DNA from: UBA4742 sp963773335
GTDB taxonomy: Bacteria; Actinomycetota; Acidimicrobiia; Acidimicrobiales; Acidimicrobilacustridaceae
Length of the DNA: 64,000 nt
NCBI GenBank assembly: GCA_963773335.1
Contig: CAVZAT010000004.1
Coordinates: 744,001 to 808,000 of the forward strand
Direction: 5' to 3'
Shown here: one piece after another, positions 50,430 through 61,097 of the stretch
How the letters are laid out: every line of letters starts with the position of its first letter
How positions within the stretch are numbered: position 1 is the stretch's first letter
Notes under the pieces: model-generated
Told to the model about the DNA's origin: nothing
Databases searched by the model: none
Seen by the model: the letters and a program-made list of their open reading frames with translations, nothing else
Made by a program: the position numbers and the translations under genes

Positions 50430-51407
50430 TCAGGTGGGGCGGGTGGCGGCCACCAGCTCGTCGGCAGCCAGCACGCCCCGCTCGGTCACGTACCCCGTCA
50501 CCAGGTCGGCCGGGGTCACGTCGAAAGCCCGGTTCTGCGCTGACACTCCGGCCGGCGCAACGAGCTGGCCCCCGAACCGGCGCACCTCGTCGGGATCGCG
50601 CCGCTCGACCACGATGGCGGCACCGTCGGGCGTGGCCGGATCGATGGTGGACGTGGGCATGGCCACGTAGAACGGCACCCCGTGGTGGCGGGCCAGGACC
50701 GCTACCGAGTAGGTCCCGATCTTGTTGGCCACATCTCCGTTGGCGGCGACCCGATCGGCCCCCACCACCACCAGGTCGACGTCGCCCGAGGCCATCAAGG
50801 ACCCCGCCATCACGTCGGCCACCAGCGTGGCCGGGATGCCCAGGCGGTCGAGCTCCCAGGCGGTGAGCCGGGCGCCCTGGAGCACCGGGCGGGTCTCGTC
50901 CACCCACACCGACGGGTGCCGGCCGGCTTCGTGGGCGGCCCGGATGACACCCAGCGCGGTGCCATAGCCGACACACGCCAGGGCCCCGGCGTTGCAGTGG
51001 GTCAGGATCCTGGCGCCCTCAGGGACCTTGGCCGCCCCGAACGCACCCAGCCGGCGGTTGCGTTCGACGTCCTCGACGGCGATGGCCCTGGCCTCGGCCA
51101 CCGGATCCGCCGCGGCCAGGGCCCGGTCCGCCCCCCAGGCCAGGTTCACGGCGGTCGGGCGGGTGGCCACGATCTGGTCGCGGGCGGCGGACAGGGACTG
51201 GCCGTTGACCTGGGCCAGGGCGATGCCCATCGCCCCGGCCGCGCCCAGCGCCGGGGCGCCGCGCACGGCCAGGACGGCGATGAACTCGCACAGCTGGTCG
51301 ACGGTGTGGGCCTCCACCATCGACAGGGTCGACGGCAGGTCCCGTTGGTCGATCAGGCGCACGAACTGGCCGCACCACTCGATGGTGGGCGGGATCGGAT
51401 CGGGCAC
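50430..51407 (-). CDS. mtnA: S-methyl-5-thioribose-1-phosphate isomerase
   Basis: This 325-residue enzyme of the methionine salvage pathway isomerises methylthioribose-1-phosphate to methylthioribulose-1-phosphate. Seen: 'AVRGAPALGAAGAMGIALA', the catalytic Cys in 'ILTHCNAGALACVGYGTALG', 'VWVDETRPVLQGARLTAWEL', the catalytic Asp in 'VVVGADRVAANGDVANKIGT' and 'VPFYVAMPTSTID'. It lies 9 bases after ahcY in the same direction, so two steps of S-adenosyl-compound recycling are co-expressed. Confidence 0.94.
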   Translation of the reverse strand: MPDPIPPTIEWCGQFVRLIDQRDLPSTLSMVEAHTVDQLCEFIAVLAVRGAPALGAAGAMGIALAQVNGQSLSAARDQIVATRPTAVNLAWGADRALAAADPVAEARAIAVEDVERNRRLGAFGAAKVPEGARILTHCNAGALACVGYGTALGVIRAAHEAGRHPSVWVDETRPVLQGARLTAWELDRLGIPATLVADVMAGSLMASGDVDLVVVGADRVAANGDVANKIGTYSVAVLARHHGVPFYVAMPTSTIDPATPDGAAIVVERRDPDEVRRFGGQLVAPAGVSAQNRAFDVTPADLVTGYVTERGVLAADELVAATRPT

Positions 51408-51416
51408 CGTGACCGG

Positions 51417-52874
<1,458 letters not shown>

Positions 52875-53008
52875 GTCGGTTCTCCAGCGCGTCGAAGGAA
52901 GGAAAGAGGCTGCTTCGGTTCGGGGCTGGGGTCCACTGACGCCATTCACATCAGCCCGGCGTCTGAACTCTACCCCGGCCGGAGAACCTGGAAAGTGGGC
53001 ATGAAGAT

Positions 53009-53023
53009 GTGCGGTATCCGCAC
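53009..53023. other. Perfect short palindrome upstream of ahcY
   Basis: GTGCGG-TAT-CCGCAC lies between the PGI/PMI stop (53061) and the ahcY start (52874), near the PGI/PMI end. It could be a terminator stem or an operator; the 186-base gap shows no recognised SAH or SAM riboswitch core. Confidence 0.35.
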
Positions 53024-53060
53024 ACGAAGATTCCCAGTTCCGGATGCGGTCGGGCTGCGG

Positions 53061-54110
53061 TCAGGATGCGAGCTTGGCCTTGAGGTCGTCGATGGCCGGT
53101 ACCGGGCCCGGATCGATGCCCTCCTGGGTGGCGCGGTACAGGCTCACGAAGTCGCCGAACAGCACCAGGTCGAACAGCTGGGCCAACGTCCCCTCGCCTT
53201 CGGCCACCACCTGGTGGATCCCGGCCACCACCTCGTCCAGGGCGTCGTCCACCAGCGCGAAGCGCCGGGCGATCTGGGGATGCTCGAACTCGTGGCGCAG
53301 GTCGACGATCCGGAACACCTGCCGGGTCACATCACCGTGCTGGCCCCACCCGGACACCTCGTTGTGGCACAGCTCGGGCTGTTCGTTGCTGAAGGCGGGC
53401 ACCTTGGCGTTCTCGTTGAACTGGGTCTTCCATCGCCGGGCGGCCACCGTGCCCACCGCCGCGCCGCCGTAGATGATCGGGATCTGGCGCCCGATGAGGC
53501 GGGCCAGGCGCTCGGCGGCGTTGTCGGCCAGGCTGAGCTGCTCACCTCGACGACGCAGTTGGCTCACGGCCGCGTCGATCCACGCCGACGCGCCCGGGAA
53601 CAAGCCGAGGTGCTCGAACAGCACCAGCGGGGGCACGGCCAGCGCCCCCAGCCCCGACCGGGGCACCGGGATGTCCTCGGCCACGCCGATCACCGGCGCA
53701 CCGCGCCGTCGGGCCAGTTCGCCCAGTGCACCGCCCCGGGTCACGGCCACCAGCGCGGCGTCGGCTTCGACCGCCAGCGCCGCGGACTCCAGGGTCTCCT
53801 CGGTCTCCCCCGAGAACGACACGGCCACCACCAGCGTGTGGCGATCCACGAAGTTGGGGAGTCCGTACCCCTTGTGCACCACCACCGGGACGGCCATGAA
53901 CGGTCCGGCCACCGCGATGGCGACGTCGCCGGCCACGCCACTGCCCCCCATGCCCAGCACCACCACGTGCTCGACGTCGTCGTGGGCGGGGAGGCGCCCG
54001 CCGGACTCGGCCAGCACCTGGCGAGCCGTGGCTGCGGCCCGTTCGGTCTGGTCGCCCAGGCCGGCGGCCGCAGCCAGCAGACCCAGGGTGTCGAGCGGGG
54101 CCGAGCTCAC
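53061..54110 (-). CDS. Bifunctional phosphoglucose/phosphomannose isomerase-type SIS protein
   Basis: This 349-residue protein has two SIS domains: 'HVVVLGMGGSGVAGDVAIAV' and 'VVAVSFSGETEETLESAALA' in the first; 'IPIIYGGAAVGTVAARRWKT', 'FNENAKVPAFSNEQPELCHN' + 'EVSGW' in the second. The latter contains the catalytic Glu/His region of the archaeal-type PGI/PMI family. It interconverts fructose-6-phosphate with glucose-6- or mannose-6-phosphate. Placement one base after Trm112 and downstream of phosphomannomutase supports supply of mannose-1-phosphate for glycans. Confidence 0.87.
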   Translation of the reverse strand: MSSAPLDTLGLLAAAAGLGDQTERAAATARQVLAESGGRLPAHDDVEHVVVLGMGGSGVAGDVAIAVAGPFMAVPVVVHKGYGLPNFVDRHTLVVAVSFSGETEETLESAALAVEADAALVAVTRGGALGELARRRGAPVIGVAEDIPVPRSGLGALAVPPLVLFEHLGLFPGASAWIDAAVSQLRRRGEQLSLADNAAERLARLIGRQIPIIYGGAAVGTVAARRWKTQFNENAKVPAFSNEQPELCHNEVSGWGQHGDVTRQVFRIVDLRHEFEHPQIARRFALVDDALDEVVAGIHQVVAEGEGTLAQLFDLVLFGDFVSLYRATQEGIDPGPVPAIDDLKAKLAS

Positions 54111-54111
54111 C

Positions 54112-54360
54112 TCAGGTCGACGAAGGCGTGAAGTTCGCCTCGATGCCGTCGGCGGCCGCCTTGGCCATCAGACGGTCGTGCTCCGCGTCGTCCACGTCCT
54201 CGGCCTCGTCGATCAACATGATCGGGATGTCGTCGCGGATGGCGTACCGACGATGCAACCGCGGGTTGTACAGCGCATCCTCGTCCGCGAAGTAGAGCAG
54301 CGGACCCTTGTCCTCGGGGCAGGCCAGGATCTCGAGCAGGAGCGGGTCCAGAGACATCAC
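54112..54360 (-). CDS. Trm112 family protein
   Basis: This 82-residue protein reads 'LDPLLLEILACPEDKGPLLY', 'DALYNPRLHRRYAIRDDIPI' + 'MLIDEA', the Trm112/YcaR (UPF0434) fold. The first zinc Cys is present ('LACPEDKG') but the second pair is not, as in bacterial members. It is a possible chaperone of methyltransferases. In actinobacteria it is routinely found between phosphomannomutase and PGI/PMI, as here, with a 4-base overlap with the mutase stop. Confidence 0.9.
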   Translation of the reverse strand: MMSLDPLLLEILACPEDKGPLLYFADEDALYNPRLHRRYAIRDDIPIMLIDEAEDVDDAEHDRLMAKAAADGIEANFTPSST

Positions 54361-55760
54361 GCACTTCCTTGGGGATCGGCTGGAGCCACACCATCAGCTT
54401 CAGCGATGAGCAGTCGCACCTCGGCCACGTGATCGTCGCACGCGACGCGGGTGGGCGCCTCCAGGTTCAGTCGCAGCAGTGGCTCGGTGTTGGAGGGTCG
54501 GAGGTTGAACCACCAATCCCCCGCGTCGACGGTCAACCCGTCGAGTCGGTCCTGGGCGAGGTCCTGGTACTGGACGGCGAGTCGTTCGATGACAGCCGCG
54601 GGGTCGCCCACCTTGGTGTTGATCTCGCCCGAGTCGGCATAGCGCTCGTAGGGCTTGCGCAGCTCGCTCAGCGACACACCCCGGCGGCTGAGGGCGTCGA
54701 GCACCACCAGGGCGGCGATGATGCCCGAATCGGCCCGGAAGTTGTCCCGGAAGTAGTAGTGCCCGGAGTGCTCGCCGCCGAAGGCCGCACCGGTCTCGGC
54801 CATGACGGCCTTGATCAGGGAGTGGCCCACCCGCGTGCGCACCGGCGTACCACCCTGCTCCCGGATGACCTCGGGCACCGCTTTCGAGCAGATCAGGTTG
54901 TGCAGGATGGTGGCGCCCGGGTACTTGCGCAGCATCTCGGTGGCCACGATGGCCGTGGTCAACGACCCCGACAGCAGCTGGCCCTGGTCGTCCACCAGGA
55001 ACACCCGGTCGGCGTCACCGTCGAAGGCCAGGCCCACATCCGCGCCGGTCTCGAGCACCCGGGCCTGGAGGTCGACCAGGTTCTCGGGCTGGATGGGATC
55101 GGCCGGATGGTTGGGGAAGGTGCCGTCCAGCTCGCCGTAGAGCACCTCGAGATCGAAGGGCAACCCGGCGAACACGGCCGGGGCCACCAGTCCGCCCATC
55201 CCGTTGGCGGTGTCGGCCACGATCCTGAGGGGGGCCAGTTCGTCGACGTCCACGAAGCTGTGGACGTGGGCCACGAAGTCGCCGAGGGCGTCGTGGGTGC
55301 TGGCCGTGCCCTTTCGGGCCGCCGGCGCCAACCCGTCGAGGGTCATCTGGCGGATGTCGTCCAGCCCGGTGTCCTCACCGATGGGTCGGGCCCCGGTCAG
55401 GCACATCTTGAGGCCGTTGTAGGCCGCCGGGTTGTGCGAGGCGGTCAGGGTCGCGCCCGGGGCCTGGTAACGACCCGAGGCGAAGAACAGCAGGTCGGTC
55501 GACACCAGCCCCAGATCGACCACGTCGAGTCCCTGGCCCATCACGCCCCGGGCGAACGCCTGGCTGAGCTCGACGCCAGACGGGCGCATGTCCCGGCCCA
55601 CCAGGACCCGCCCGGAGGTCTCGGGGTCACCGGCCACGAAGGCGGCGAACGCGGCCCCGATGCGCTCGACCAGCTCGGCGTCGAGCTGGTCGCCGACGGT
55701 TCCCCGAACGTCGTACGCCTTGAAGATGGCGGCCAGCGTGGCCGGATCGGGGGCGCTCAT
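54357..55760 (-). CDS. manB: Phosphomannomutase/phosphoglucomutase
   Basis: This 467-residue alpha-D-phosphohexomutase has 'FKAYDVRGTVGDQLDAELVE', the phosphoserine loop 'GATLTASHNPAAYNGLKM' (catalytic Ser), the metal loop 'VGLAFDGDADRVFLVD', the sugar-binding loop 'AAFGGEHSGHYYFRD' and the phosphate-binding 'WFNLRPSNTEPLLRLNLEA'. It interconverts mannose-6-P and mannose-1-P (or glucose phosphates), precursors of GDP-mannose for glycolipids and exopolysaccharide. First gene of the manB-Trm112-PGI/PMI group. Confidence 0.95.
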   Translation of the reverse strand: MSAPDPATLAAIFKAYDVRGTVGDQLDAELVERIGAAFAAFVAGDPETSGRVLVGRDMRPSGVELSQAFARGVMGQGLDVVDLGLVSTDLLFFASGRYQAPGATLTASHNPAAYNGLKMCLTGARPIGEDTGLDDIRQMTLDGLAPAARKGTASTHDALGDFVAHVHSFVDVDELAPLRIVADTANGMGGLVAPAVFAGLPFDLEVLYGELDGTFPNHPADPIQPENLVDLQARVLETGADVGLAFDGDADRVFLVDDQGQLLSGSLTTAIVATEMLRKYPGATILHNLICSKAVPEVIREQGGTPVRTRVGHSLIKAVMAETGAAFGGEHSGHYYFRDNFRADSGIIAALVVLDALSRRGVSLSELRKPYERYADSGEINTKVGDPAAVIERLAVQYQDLAQDRLDGLTVDAGDWWFNLRPSNTEPLLRLNLEAPTRVACDDHVAEVRLLIAEADGVAPADPQGSA

Positions 55761-55766
55761 GGCGCC

Positions 55767-56327
55767 TCACCCTAGTGGGGTGCCAGCCGCGTCCTGGCCG
55801 CCGAAGGCCCGCGCCTCGCACTCGGGGCAGATGGTGTGGCTGATGCCCGGCAGCGCCGACCGCTCGAGCAGGTCGTGGTCGGCCACGTAGCGCTCCACCG
55901 GGATCCAGGCCGGCCCGTCGAGGAAGCGGGAGCACCAGCTGCACACCCGCAACAGCGGCACGTTCGGATCCCGCCGGGCCACCAGATCGATGAGGGGGAC
56001 CGGGGCGCGGGCCTGCTCGCCGACCTGCACCGAACGGAACCGCACCGCAGAGTCCGCCTCGACGGTCAGGGTGATGTCGTACCAGCGGCGCACGGCGGGG
56101 GCGTCGCAGCGGACCCTCACCTTGGCGGTCGACGCGTGCGAGCGGGCCCGCGCCACCAGCAGGCGCCACACCTCGGCCACGTCTTCGCCGGTCACGTAGC
56201 TCCACAGCGTCCGACCGGGCTCGGGTCGGGCCAGCTCCGGGGCGTCGTTCTCGCGGGCGAAGGTGGCCCATCCCTGGCCGACCTCGACCAGCAGGTCATC
56301 GGCGTCGATGCGATACTCGACGATCAC
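55767..56327 (-). CDS. PAS-fold protein with C-terminal Cys motif
   Basis: This 186-residue protein has an N-terminal PAS-like part ('IVEYRIDADDLLVEVGQGWA', 'GRTLWSYVTGEDVAEVWRLL') and 'VRRWYDITLTVEADSAVRFR'. The C-terminal segment is 'LRVCSWCSRFLDGPAWIPVE' + 'LPGISHTICPECEARAF' with paired CxxC motifs, probably zinc-binding. Such C-terminal motifs follow PAS domains in bacterial sensory proteins of unknown output. GTG 56327 begins VIVEYRID. It lies between the GT2 and phosphomannomutase genes, 6 bases from the latter. Confidence 0.7.
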   Translation of the reverse strand: MIVEYRIDADDLLVEVGQGWATFARENDAPELARPEPGRTLWSYVTGEDVAEVWRLLVARARSHASTAKVRVRCDAPAVRRWYDITLTVEADSAVRFRSVQVGEQARAPVPLIDLVARRDPNVPLLRVCSWCSRFLDGPAWIPVERYVADHDLLERSALPGISHTICPECEARAFGGQDAAGTPLG

Positions 56328-56340
56328 CGAGGCGGTCGTC

Positions 56341-57093
56341 TCAAGGCTGGCGGGCGACCAGGCCCACGTCGTGCGGAGCCAGGTCGTAGCCGCCACGGTT
56401 CGACCAGCGCCGCACGGCGAACACGTCTCGGACGGTCAGCGCGGCGTCACGGGTCACCCGCACGGTCGAACGCGTCGAGTTCTCCACCCGCACCGGCACC
56501 TCTGCCAGCGACAGCTGATACGCCTCGACGAGGTGGAAGATCTCGACATCGAAGGCGAACCCGTCGATGTGGGAGTGCTCGAAGATGAGCCGTCCCAGAT
56601 CCGAGCGGAAGGCCTTGAGCCCGCACTGGGTGTCGCGGTACCGGCCCAGCAGCACCACGCGGGTCAACAGGTTGATGGCCCGACCGCCGACCTCGCGCAG
56701 GCGTCGGGCCCGCACCAGGGTGGTGGTGTCGTCGTGGCGTCGGCTGCCGACCACCACGTCCCACCCGGCCTCGACCTCGACGAGCAGGTCGAGGAGGTGA
56801 TCGGGGGCATAGGAGAGGTCGGCGTCGGTGAAGGCCAGCGTGCGGCCGCGTGCGGCGAGCATGCCGGTGCGCACCGCGGCACCCTTGCCTCGGTTGCGCA
56901 CATGGGTGATGACCTGGTCGGCGCCGGCGGCGCGGGCCTCGGCGGCGGTGCGATCGTCGGAGCCGTCGTCGACCACCACGATCTCCAGGCCGCCGTGGTC
57001 GTCCACCCCGACCAGCTCCTTGCGCAGCCGTCGCACGGTCTCGGCGATGCGGTCCCCCTCCTGGTAGGCGGGGACCACCACCGACAAGCGCAC
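56341..57093 (-). CDS. GT2 glycosyltransferase, dolichyl-phosphate glucosyltransferase-like
   Basis: The 250 residues visible from GTG 57093 have 'RLSVVVPAYQEGDRIAETVR', 'LEIVVVDDGSDDRTAAEARA', 'NRGKGAAVRTGMLAARGRTL', the metal motif 'AFTDADLSYAPDHL' and 'CGLKAFRSDLGRLIFEHSHI' + 'DGFAFDVE', the pattern of Alg5/polyprenyl-phosphate glycosyltransferases. They make lipid-phosphate-linked sugars at the cytoplasmic membrane face. A hydrophobic segment encoded just upstream in another frame (57108-57242) is probably its true N-terminus. Confidence 0.88.
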   Translation of the reverse strand: MRLSVVVPAYQEGDRIAETVRRLRKELVGVDDHGGLEIVVVDDGSDDRTAAEARAAGADQVITHVRNRGKGAAVRTGMLAARGRTLAFTDADLSYAPDHLLDLLVEVEAGWDVVVGSRRHDDTTTLVRARRLREVGGRAINLLTRVVLLGRYRDTQCGLKAFRSDLGRLIFEHSHIDGFAFDVEIFHLVEAYQLSLAEVPVRVENSTRSTVRVTRDAALTVRDVFAVRRWSNRGGYDLAPHDVGLVARQP

Positions 57094-57107
57094 CAGGCCG
57101 GGCGCGG

Positions 57108-57242
57108 GGGTCGGTCCACCCGATGGTCGAGATCGAATCGCACGCGCAGGTAGGCCACCTTGCGCTGACGGGCCAGGCTGACCGCCGCCGCACCCAGCAG
57201 GGCGGCGGACAGGCCGCGCAACACCACCCGTCGCCGGCTCAT
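57108..57242 (-). CDS. Hydrophobic N-terminal segment, probably of the GT2 gene (frameshift at a G5 run)
   Basis: ATG 57242 overlaps the stop of the large membrane protein as ATGA, a sign of real translation. It encodes 'MSRRRVVLRGLSAALLGAAA' + VSLARQ, one short membrane helix, then 'LRVRFDLDHRVDRPP'. Adding one base to the homopolymer at 57106-57110 joins it in frame to APGLV + RLSVVVPAY of the GT2. Alternatively it is a separate tiny protein whose end is hidden. Confidence 0.45.
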
Positions 57243-60142
57243 CTGCCCGGGTCGACCGGGTCAGTCGGGTCGACGGGGTCGCTCGGGTCGACCCGAGCGA
57301 CCTCGGGCGATGGGGCCGGCGCGGGTGACGGCGAAGCGGGCGACCCGGACGGCGTGGGCGCGCTCAACCCAGCGATGATGTCGGCCGGATCGGGCAGGTT
57401 CGGCGGCCCGGCGGTCGGCGGGGAGTCGGACAGGGGTTCGACGGTCTCGACCCCGGGCATCGTCCCGGGCGGCGCGCCAGGCGGGTGACCGAGTCCGTCG
57501 GGGGGCGGATCGACCCACCAGTTCGGGTCCCGCGGGTCATCGGGGGGGACGTCGTCGGGGTCGTCCTCGGTCCGCCACATCGGGGCCACCGGCCCGACCT
57601 CGACGGGCTTGGCCTTCCACAGCGCGAACAGGCCGACCAGCCCCAGCAAGGTCAACAGGTACGACGCGTAGTCGGTCTTCGTGTAGCCGTAGGACAGCTT
57701 CACGTGGGTACTGGTGGGGATGACCACCATCATGTTCGGGCTCACCCGGTACGGCCCGCTGGCCCCCGAGACCTGCCAGTTGGGGAAGTAGGACGCCTTC
57801 ACCTCGACCGGGACACCCACCTTGGTGACGTCGAAGGAGATGGTGTCGGTCCCCGTCTTGATGTTGGACACCTGGGTGGTGCCCGCCGGTCGCTTGCCCG
57901 GCACGGCGCCCGAATCGATGCGCTGCCAGTTCGACGGGCCCGACGCGGCCAGCAGCACGTTCCACTGCGCCGGATCGAGGTACCAGTTGACCGTGTCGTT
58001 CAACCAGGTCTTGCCGCCCTTGTCGGCCCCGTTCACCACAGCCGGCTCGTTCTTCAGCGGCACCACCTCCGAGGAGTCGGCCACCTCGTAGATGTGCCAG
58101 GGTCCGCTGGTGGCCAGCTGGGTCAGATCGTGGTTGTTCTGGGCGAAGCCGATGGCCGTCGCCGTGGACGCCATGTAGTAGCGGACGCCCAGCATCTGCA
58201 GGTGGGAGATGCCCAGGTCGAAGGCGTTCTGGGTGAGCGGGCCCTGCACGTAGGGCAGGTCGCGCATGGCGTCCGACGGCGACGCCGACAGCTCGCTCTG
58301 GTTGAGGAAGTGGTAGGGCGTCGTGGCCGACGCCTCGAAGTACAGGCCTTCCATCGAGCCGATGCAGCCGTTGGTCCAGTACGGCAGCAGCATCAGCGCC
58401 ATCGGCGTCCCGTAGTTGTTCAGGGAGTCGGAGTACTCCCACATGGCCCGCCCGCAGCCCTGCTCCCTGCCGATCTTGGCCATCTGCTGCACCACCTCGT
58501 AGTACTCGGGATAGTACGTCTTGCCCTCGTAGCCAGTGAAGTTCCAGTTGGCCCAACTGGTGACGAAGCTCGAGTCCCTGGTCTTGAGCGGCCCCCACTG
58601 ATAGGTCACGCCGTCCTTGTCGATCGTGCCGAACGGCAGGGTGTGCAGGGGCAGTCCCAGCACGATCAGCCAGGCGCACAACCCGATCAGCGCCGTCGCC
58701 CAGAGCACCACCCGCGGCGGTCGGTGCACGTCGGAGGCGATCAGCCGGCCCACCGTGCGACCCACCTCGGCGATGGCGATGGCCCCGACCAGGTACACGG
58801 CCAGGTAGTAGAAGGGCAGCAGTCGGGCGTTCCACAGGCGGCTCTGGGGGACGTACAGGAAGGCGACACCGGCCATCACGGCCATGGCGACCCAGAAGAT
58901 CTCACCTCGCCGGCAGTAGGCGAAGGCCATGAGCGCGCCCACCGCGGCCAGCACCAGCAGGTACTGGATGCCGGGACGGTCGCTCAGCTGCGAAGCCAGC
59001 TGTGTCCGGGCGAACAGCGAATCGGAGTAGTTGGTGAGCTTCTCCCACCCCATGTCGGTCATGTAGGCGCTGTTCAGGTAGAACGGCCCGGTCCAGAAGG
59101 CACTGATCAGGGCGCCCACCGGCAGGACGGTGGCCAGGTACTTGATGTGGCCCCAGGGGTGCTGGGCCACCAGCAGGACCACGGCCAGCAGCGCCACCAG
59201 GATGGTGCCGAACACCGCGGCCGGGGCGTAGAGGGGCCAGTGGGGGTCGCCACTGGGCGCGATGGCGCCGCCGGCCACCACAGCCAGACCGAACGACACC
59301 GGGACGAGCGCCACCCACATGAACCAGCGGATGCGGCTCCAGTCGAGCTGGAGGGCGAGCAGGATGGCGGCGCCCGCCACCGCGAAGAACACCGGGATGA
59401 TGTGGCACAGGGCGGTGGCCGCCAGCAGCGCCGCCGCCCAGGCCCGGTACTTGCCGGTCTCGAGCCCTCTCGACAGCACGCCCAGGAACAGCACGGCGAA
59501 GCTCAGCGCGAGGGAGAACGAGAACTCACCGGCCAGCGTGGACGCGATGTTGCCGCCGTAGATGGAGAACGATCGATCGAACAGGTAGGCGGTGCCGCCC
59601 ACGGCCAGCAGGGCGGGGGTGGGGAAGGGCAGCCGGCTCAGGCGCCCGAACGCCCACAGCGCCACGGGGAGGCTGATCACGCCGCTGACCACGATGAGCT
59701 TGAAGGCGATCCCGTAGGGGATGAGGAAGCTGAGCAGGGCGATCGCCAGCCCCGGCACGATCATGTAGAACTCGTAGGCGGGGAACCCGTCGTACCAGTC
59801 CGGCGTCCAGCCGGTCAGCCGACCGTGGGTCAACAGGTGGTCTCGCAGAAACGCCGGGCCCCACACGTGGCCGCCCATGTCGCCGCCCGCCGGGGTGTTG
59901 TTGGCCAGGATGTTGCCTGGGCCCAGCTGCACGAAGATGAAGGCCACACAGGCCGCCACCACCAGCAGCGTGATCCAGCCCTCGATGGGCATGGAGAAGA
60001 GTCGATCGATGGCCCGCGACACCCGACCGCCGGTCTCGGGCGCGCCGCCGCTCGGCGGTTCCGACGCCGGGGGGTCGAGGGTCGGCTCGGCACCCTCGTC
60101 GGGACCCGCGCCGGACCGATCGTCGATCAGGGTCTCGGACAT
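57239..60142 (-). CDS. Large membrane protein, 6-PTPS-related / GT-C-like glycosyltransferase
   Basis: This 967-residue protein has a disordered N-terminus, about a dozen membrane helices starting 'WITLLVVAACVAFIFVQLGP', and a GT-C-like acidic motif in the first outer loop ('TPAGGDMGGHVWGPAFL'). After the helices comes a large extracellular domain (residues about 530-830, 'VSNIKTGTDTISFDVTKVGV', 'VEVKASYFPNWQVSG'), one final helix and a Pro/Asp-rich cytoplasmic tail of about 110 residues ending in DPxDP repeats. The family (PF10131) is annotated as PTPS-related but resembles lipid-linked-sugar transferases. It is coupled to the downstream GT2, which could supply its donor. Confidence 0.8.
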   Translation of the reverse strand: MSETLIDDRSGAGPDEGAEPTLDPPASEPPSGGAPETGGRVSRAIDRLFSMPIEGWITLLVVAACVAFIFVQLGPGNILANNTPAGGDMGGHVWGPAFLRDHLLTHGRLTGWTPDWYDGFPAYEFYMIVPGLAIALLSFLIPYGIAFKLIVVSGVISLPVALWAFGRLSRLPFPTPALLAVGGTAYLFDRSFSIYGGNIASTLAGEFSFSLALSFAVLFLGVLSRGLETGKYRAWAAALLAATALCHIIPVFFAVAGAAILLALQLDWSRIRWFMWVALVPVSFGLAVVAGGAIAPSGDPHWPLYAPAAVFGTILVALLAVVLLVAQHPWGHIKYLATVLPVGALISAFWTGPFYLNSAYMTDMGWEKLTNYSDSLFARTQLASQLSDRPGIQYLLVLAAVGALMAFAYCRRGEIFWVAMAVMAGVAFLYVPQSRLWNARLLPFYYLAVYLVGAIAIAEVGRTVGRLIASDVHRPPRVVLWATALIGLCAWLIVLGLPLHTLPFGTIDKDGVTYQWGPLKTRDSSFVTSWANWNFTGYEGKTYYPEYYEVVQQMAKIGREQGCGRAMWEYSDSLNNYGTPMALMLLPYWTNGCIGSMEGLYFEASATTPYHFLNQSELSASPSDAMRDLPYVQGPLTQNAFDLGISHLQMLGVRYYMASTATAIGFAQNNHDLTQLATSGPWHIYEVADSSEVVPLKNEPAVVNGADKGGKTWLNDTVNWYLDPAQWNVLLAASGPSNWQRIDSGAVPGKRPAGTTQVSNIKTGTDTISFDVTKVGVPVEVKASYFPNWQVSGASGPYRVSPNMMVVIPTSTHVKLSYGYTKTDYASYLLTLLGLVGLFALWKAKPVEVGPVAPMWRTEDDPDDVPPDDPRDPNWWVDPPPDGLGHPPGAPPGTMPGVETVEPLSDSPPTAGPPNLPDPADIIAGLSAPTPSGSPASPSPAPAPSPEVARVDPSDPVDPTDPVDPGR

Positions 60143-60220
60143 GACCTGCTCATGGTGGCATCCGCGCCCCTGCTCATGTGGTCACGGCGAACAATTTTCG
60201 GTGCTGGTAAGGCGCGGCGG

Positions 60221-61036
60221 TCACGGTGAGAAGGCGGGCAGGTTGAGGTGCCACAGCAGCGTGGCGGCGGCGACGGCGTTGAAGGCGATGTGGGCCCAGA
60301 TCCCCGGACCCAGCCGCTCGGTCCGCCAGGCCAGGACGCCCAGCACCAACCCGAAGGCGAAGAGAGCGGGGAACTGGACGAACTGGAAGTGGGAGGCGGC
60401 GAAGAAGGCGGCGGTGACCACGATGGCGAACCAGGGGTTCAGCCGGGCCAGATCGGCCTGCTTGAGCAGGGCCCGCTGGGTGAGCCCCCGGAAGAAGATC
60501 TCCTCGGCCAGAGGCGCCCCCACCGCCACCAGCCCGAAGATGAGCAGCTCCCCGCCGACGCCGTGGGCGCTGCCGGTCAGCTTCTGGGCCACCTCGCCGA
60601 CGTCCACCGAATGACCCAGCAGCCTGAAGATGGGCCAGTAGACCAGCCCCACCAGCAGCTGCTGTCCGACGAAGCCCACCACGATGCCGAAGGGGACGTC
60701 GTACCACCGCAGCCGCAGGCCCAGGTCGGCGACCGGGCCGTTCCCCTTGAGTCGGGTGGCCAGCACGGGCACACCGATCAGGAAGATCCACAGCGGGATC
60801 TCGGCCACCGCATCGAGCCAGAGCGGGACGTTCTGGCTGGTGTAGCCGAAGGCCACCAGCAGGACGGCGGCCAGCAGGCCGCCTACCACCTCGGCCAGCA
60901 GCCATCCCACGACCACGTCGCCCAGACCCCAACCGACGCCGTCCCAGCGCTGCCGGGAGAAGTAGTAGCCCAGACCAGGGGTGGGACTCGGCTCCCGTCG
61001 GGGCCCCGACGGGCGTCCGGAGCTCGGGCTGGGCAT
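60221..61036 (-). CDS. CPBP family intramembrane metalloprotease
   Basis: This 271-residue protein has six to eight hydrophobic helices and the family motifs in order: EExxxR in 'APLAEEIFFRGLTQRALL', 'FFAASHFQFVQFPALFAFGL' (motif 2 His) and 'GIWAHIAFNAVAAATLL' (motif 3 His and Asn). CPBP (Abi/CAAX-like) proteases cleave within the membrane, for example in signalling or bacteriocin immunity. Substrate unknown. The N-terminal 25 residues are Pro/Ser/Arg-rich and cytoplasmic. Confidence 0.9.
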   Translation of the reverse strand: MPSPSSGRPSGPRREPSPTPGLGYYFSRQRWDGVGWGLGDVVVGWLLAEVVGGLLAAVLLVAFGYTSQNVPLWLDAVAEIPLWIFLIGVPVLATRLKGNGPVADLGLRLRWYDVPFGIVVGFVGQQLLVGLVYWPIFRLLGHSVDVGEVAQKLTGSAHGVGGELLIFGLVAVGAPLAEEIFFRGLTQRALLKQADLARLNPWFAIVVTAAFFAASHFQFVQFPALFAFGLVLGVLAWRTERLGPGIWAHIAFNAVAAATLLWHLNLPAFSP

Positions 61037-61097
61037 CCGCTCACCCTAGGTGGCGCGGGTCCGCACCCGGATGCCACCCACTGGCTAGCGTGACGCC

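Noticed and set aside
52875..53060. SAH or SAM riboswitch upstream of ahcY
   Set aside because: I looked for the conserved core motifs in the leader and found only a short palindrome near the upstream gene's end.
57485..60229. 914-residue plus-strand open frame opposite the large membrane protein
   Set aside because: His/Gly/Gln-rich antisense translation; the minus-strand frame has membrane helices and coupled neighbours.
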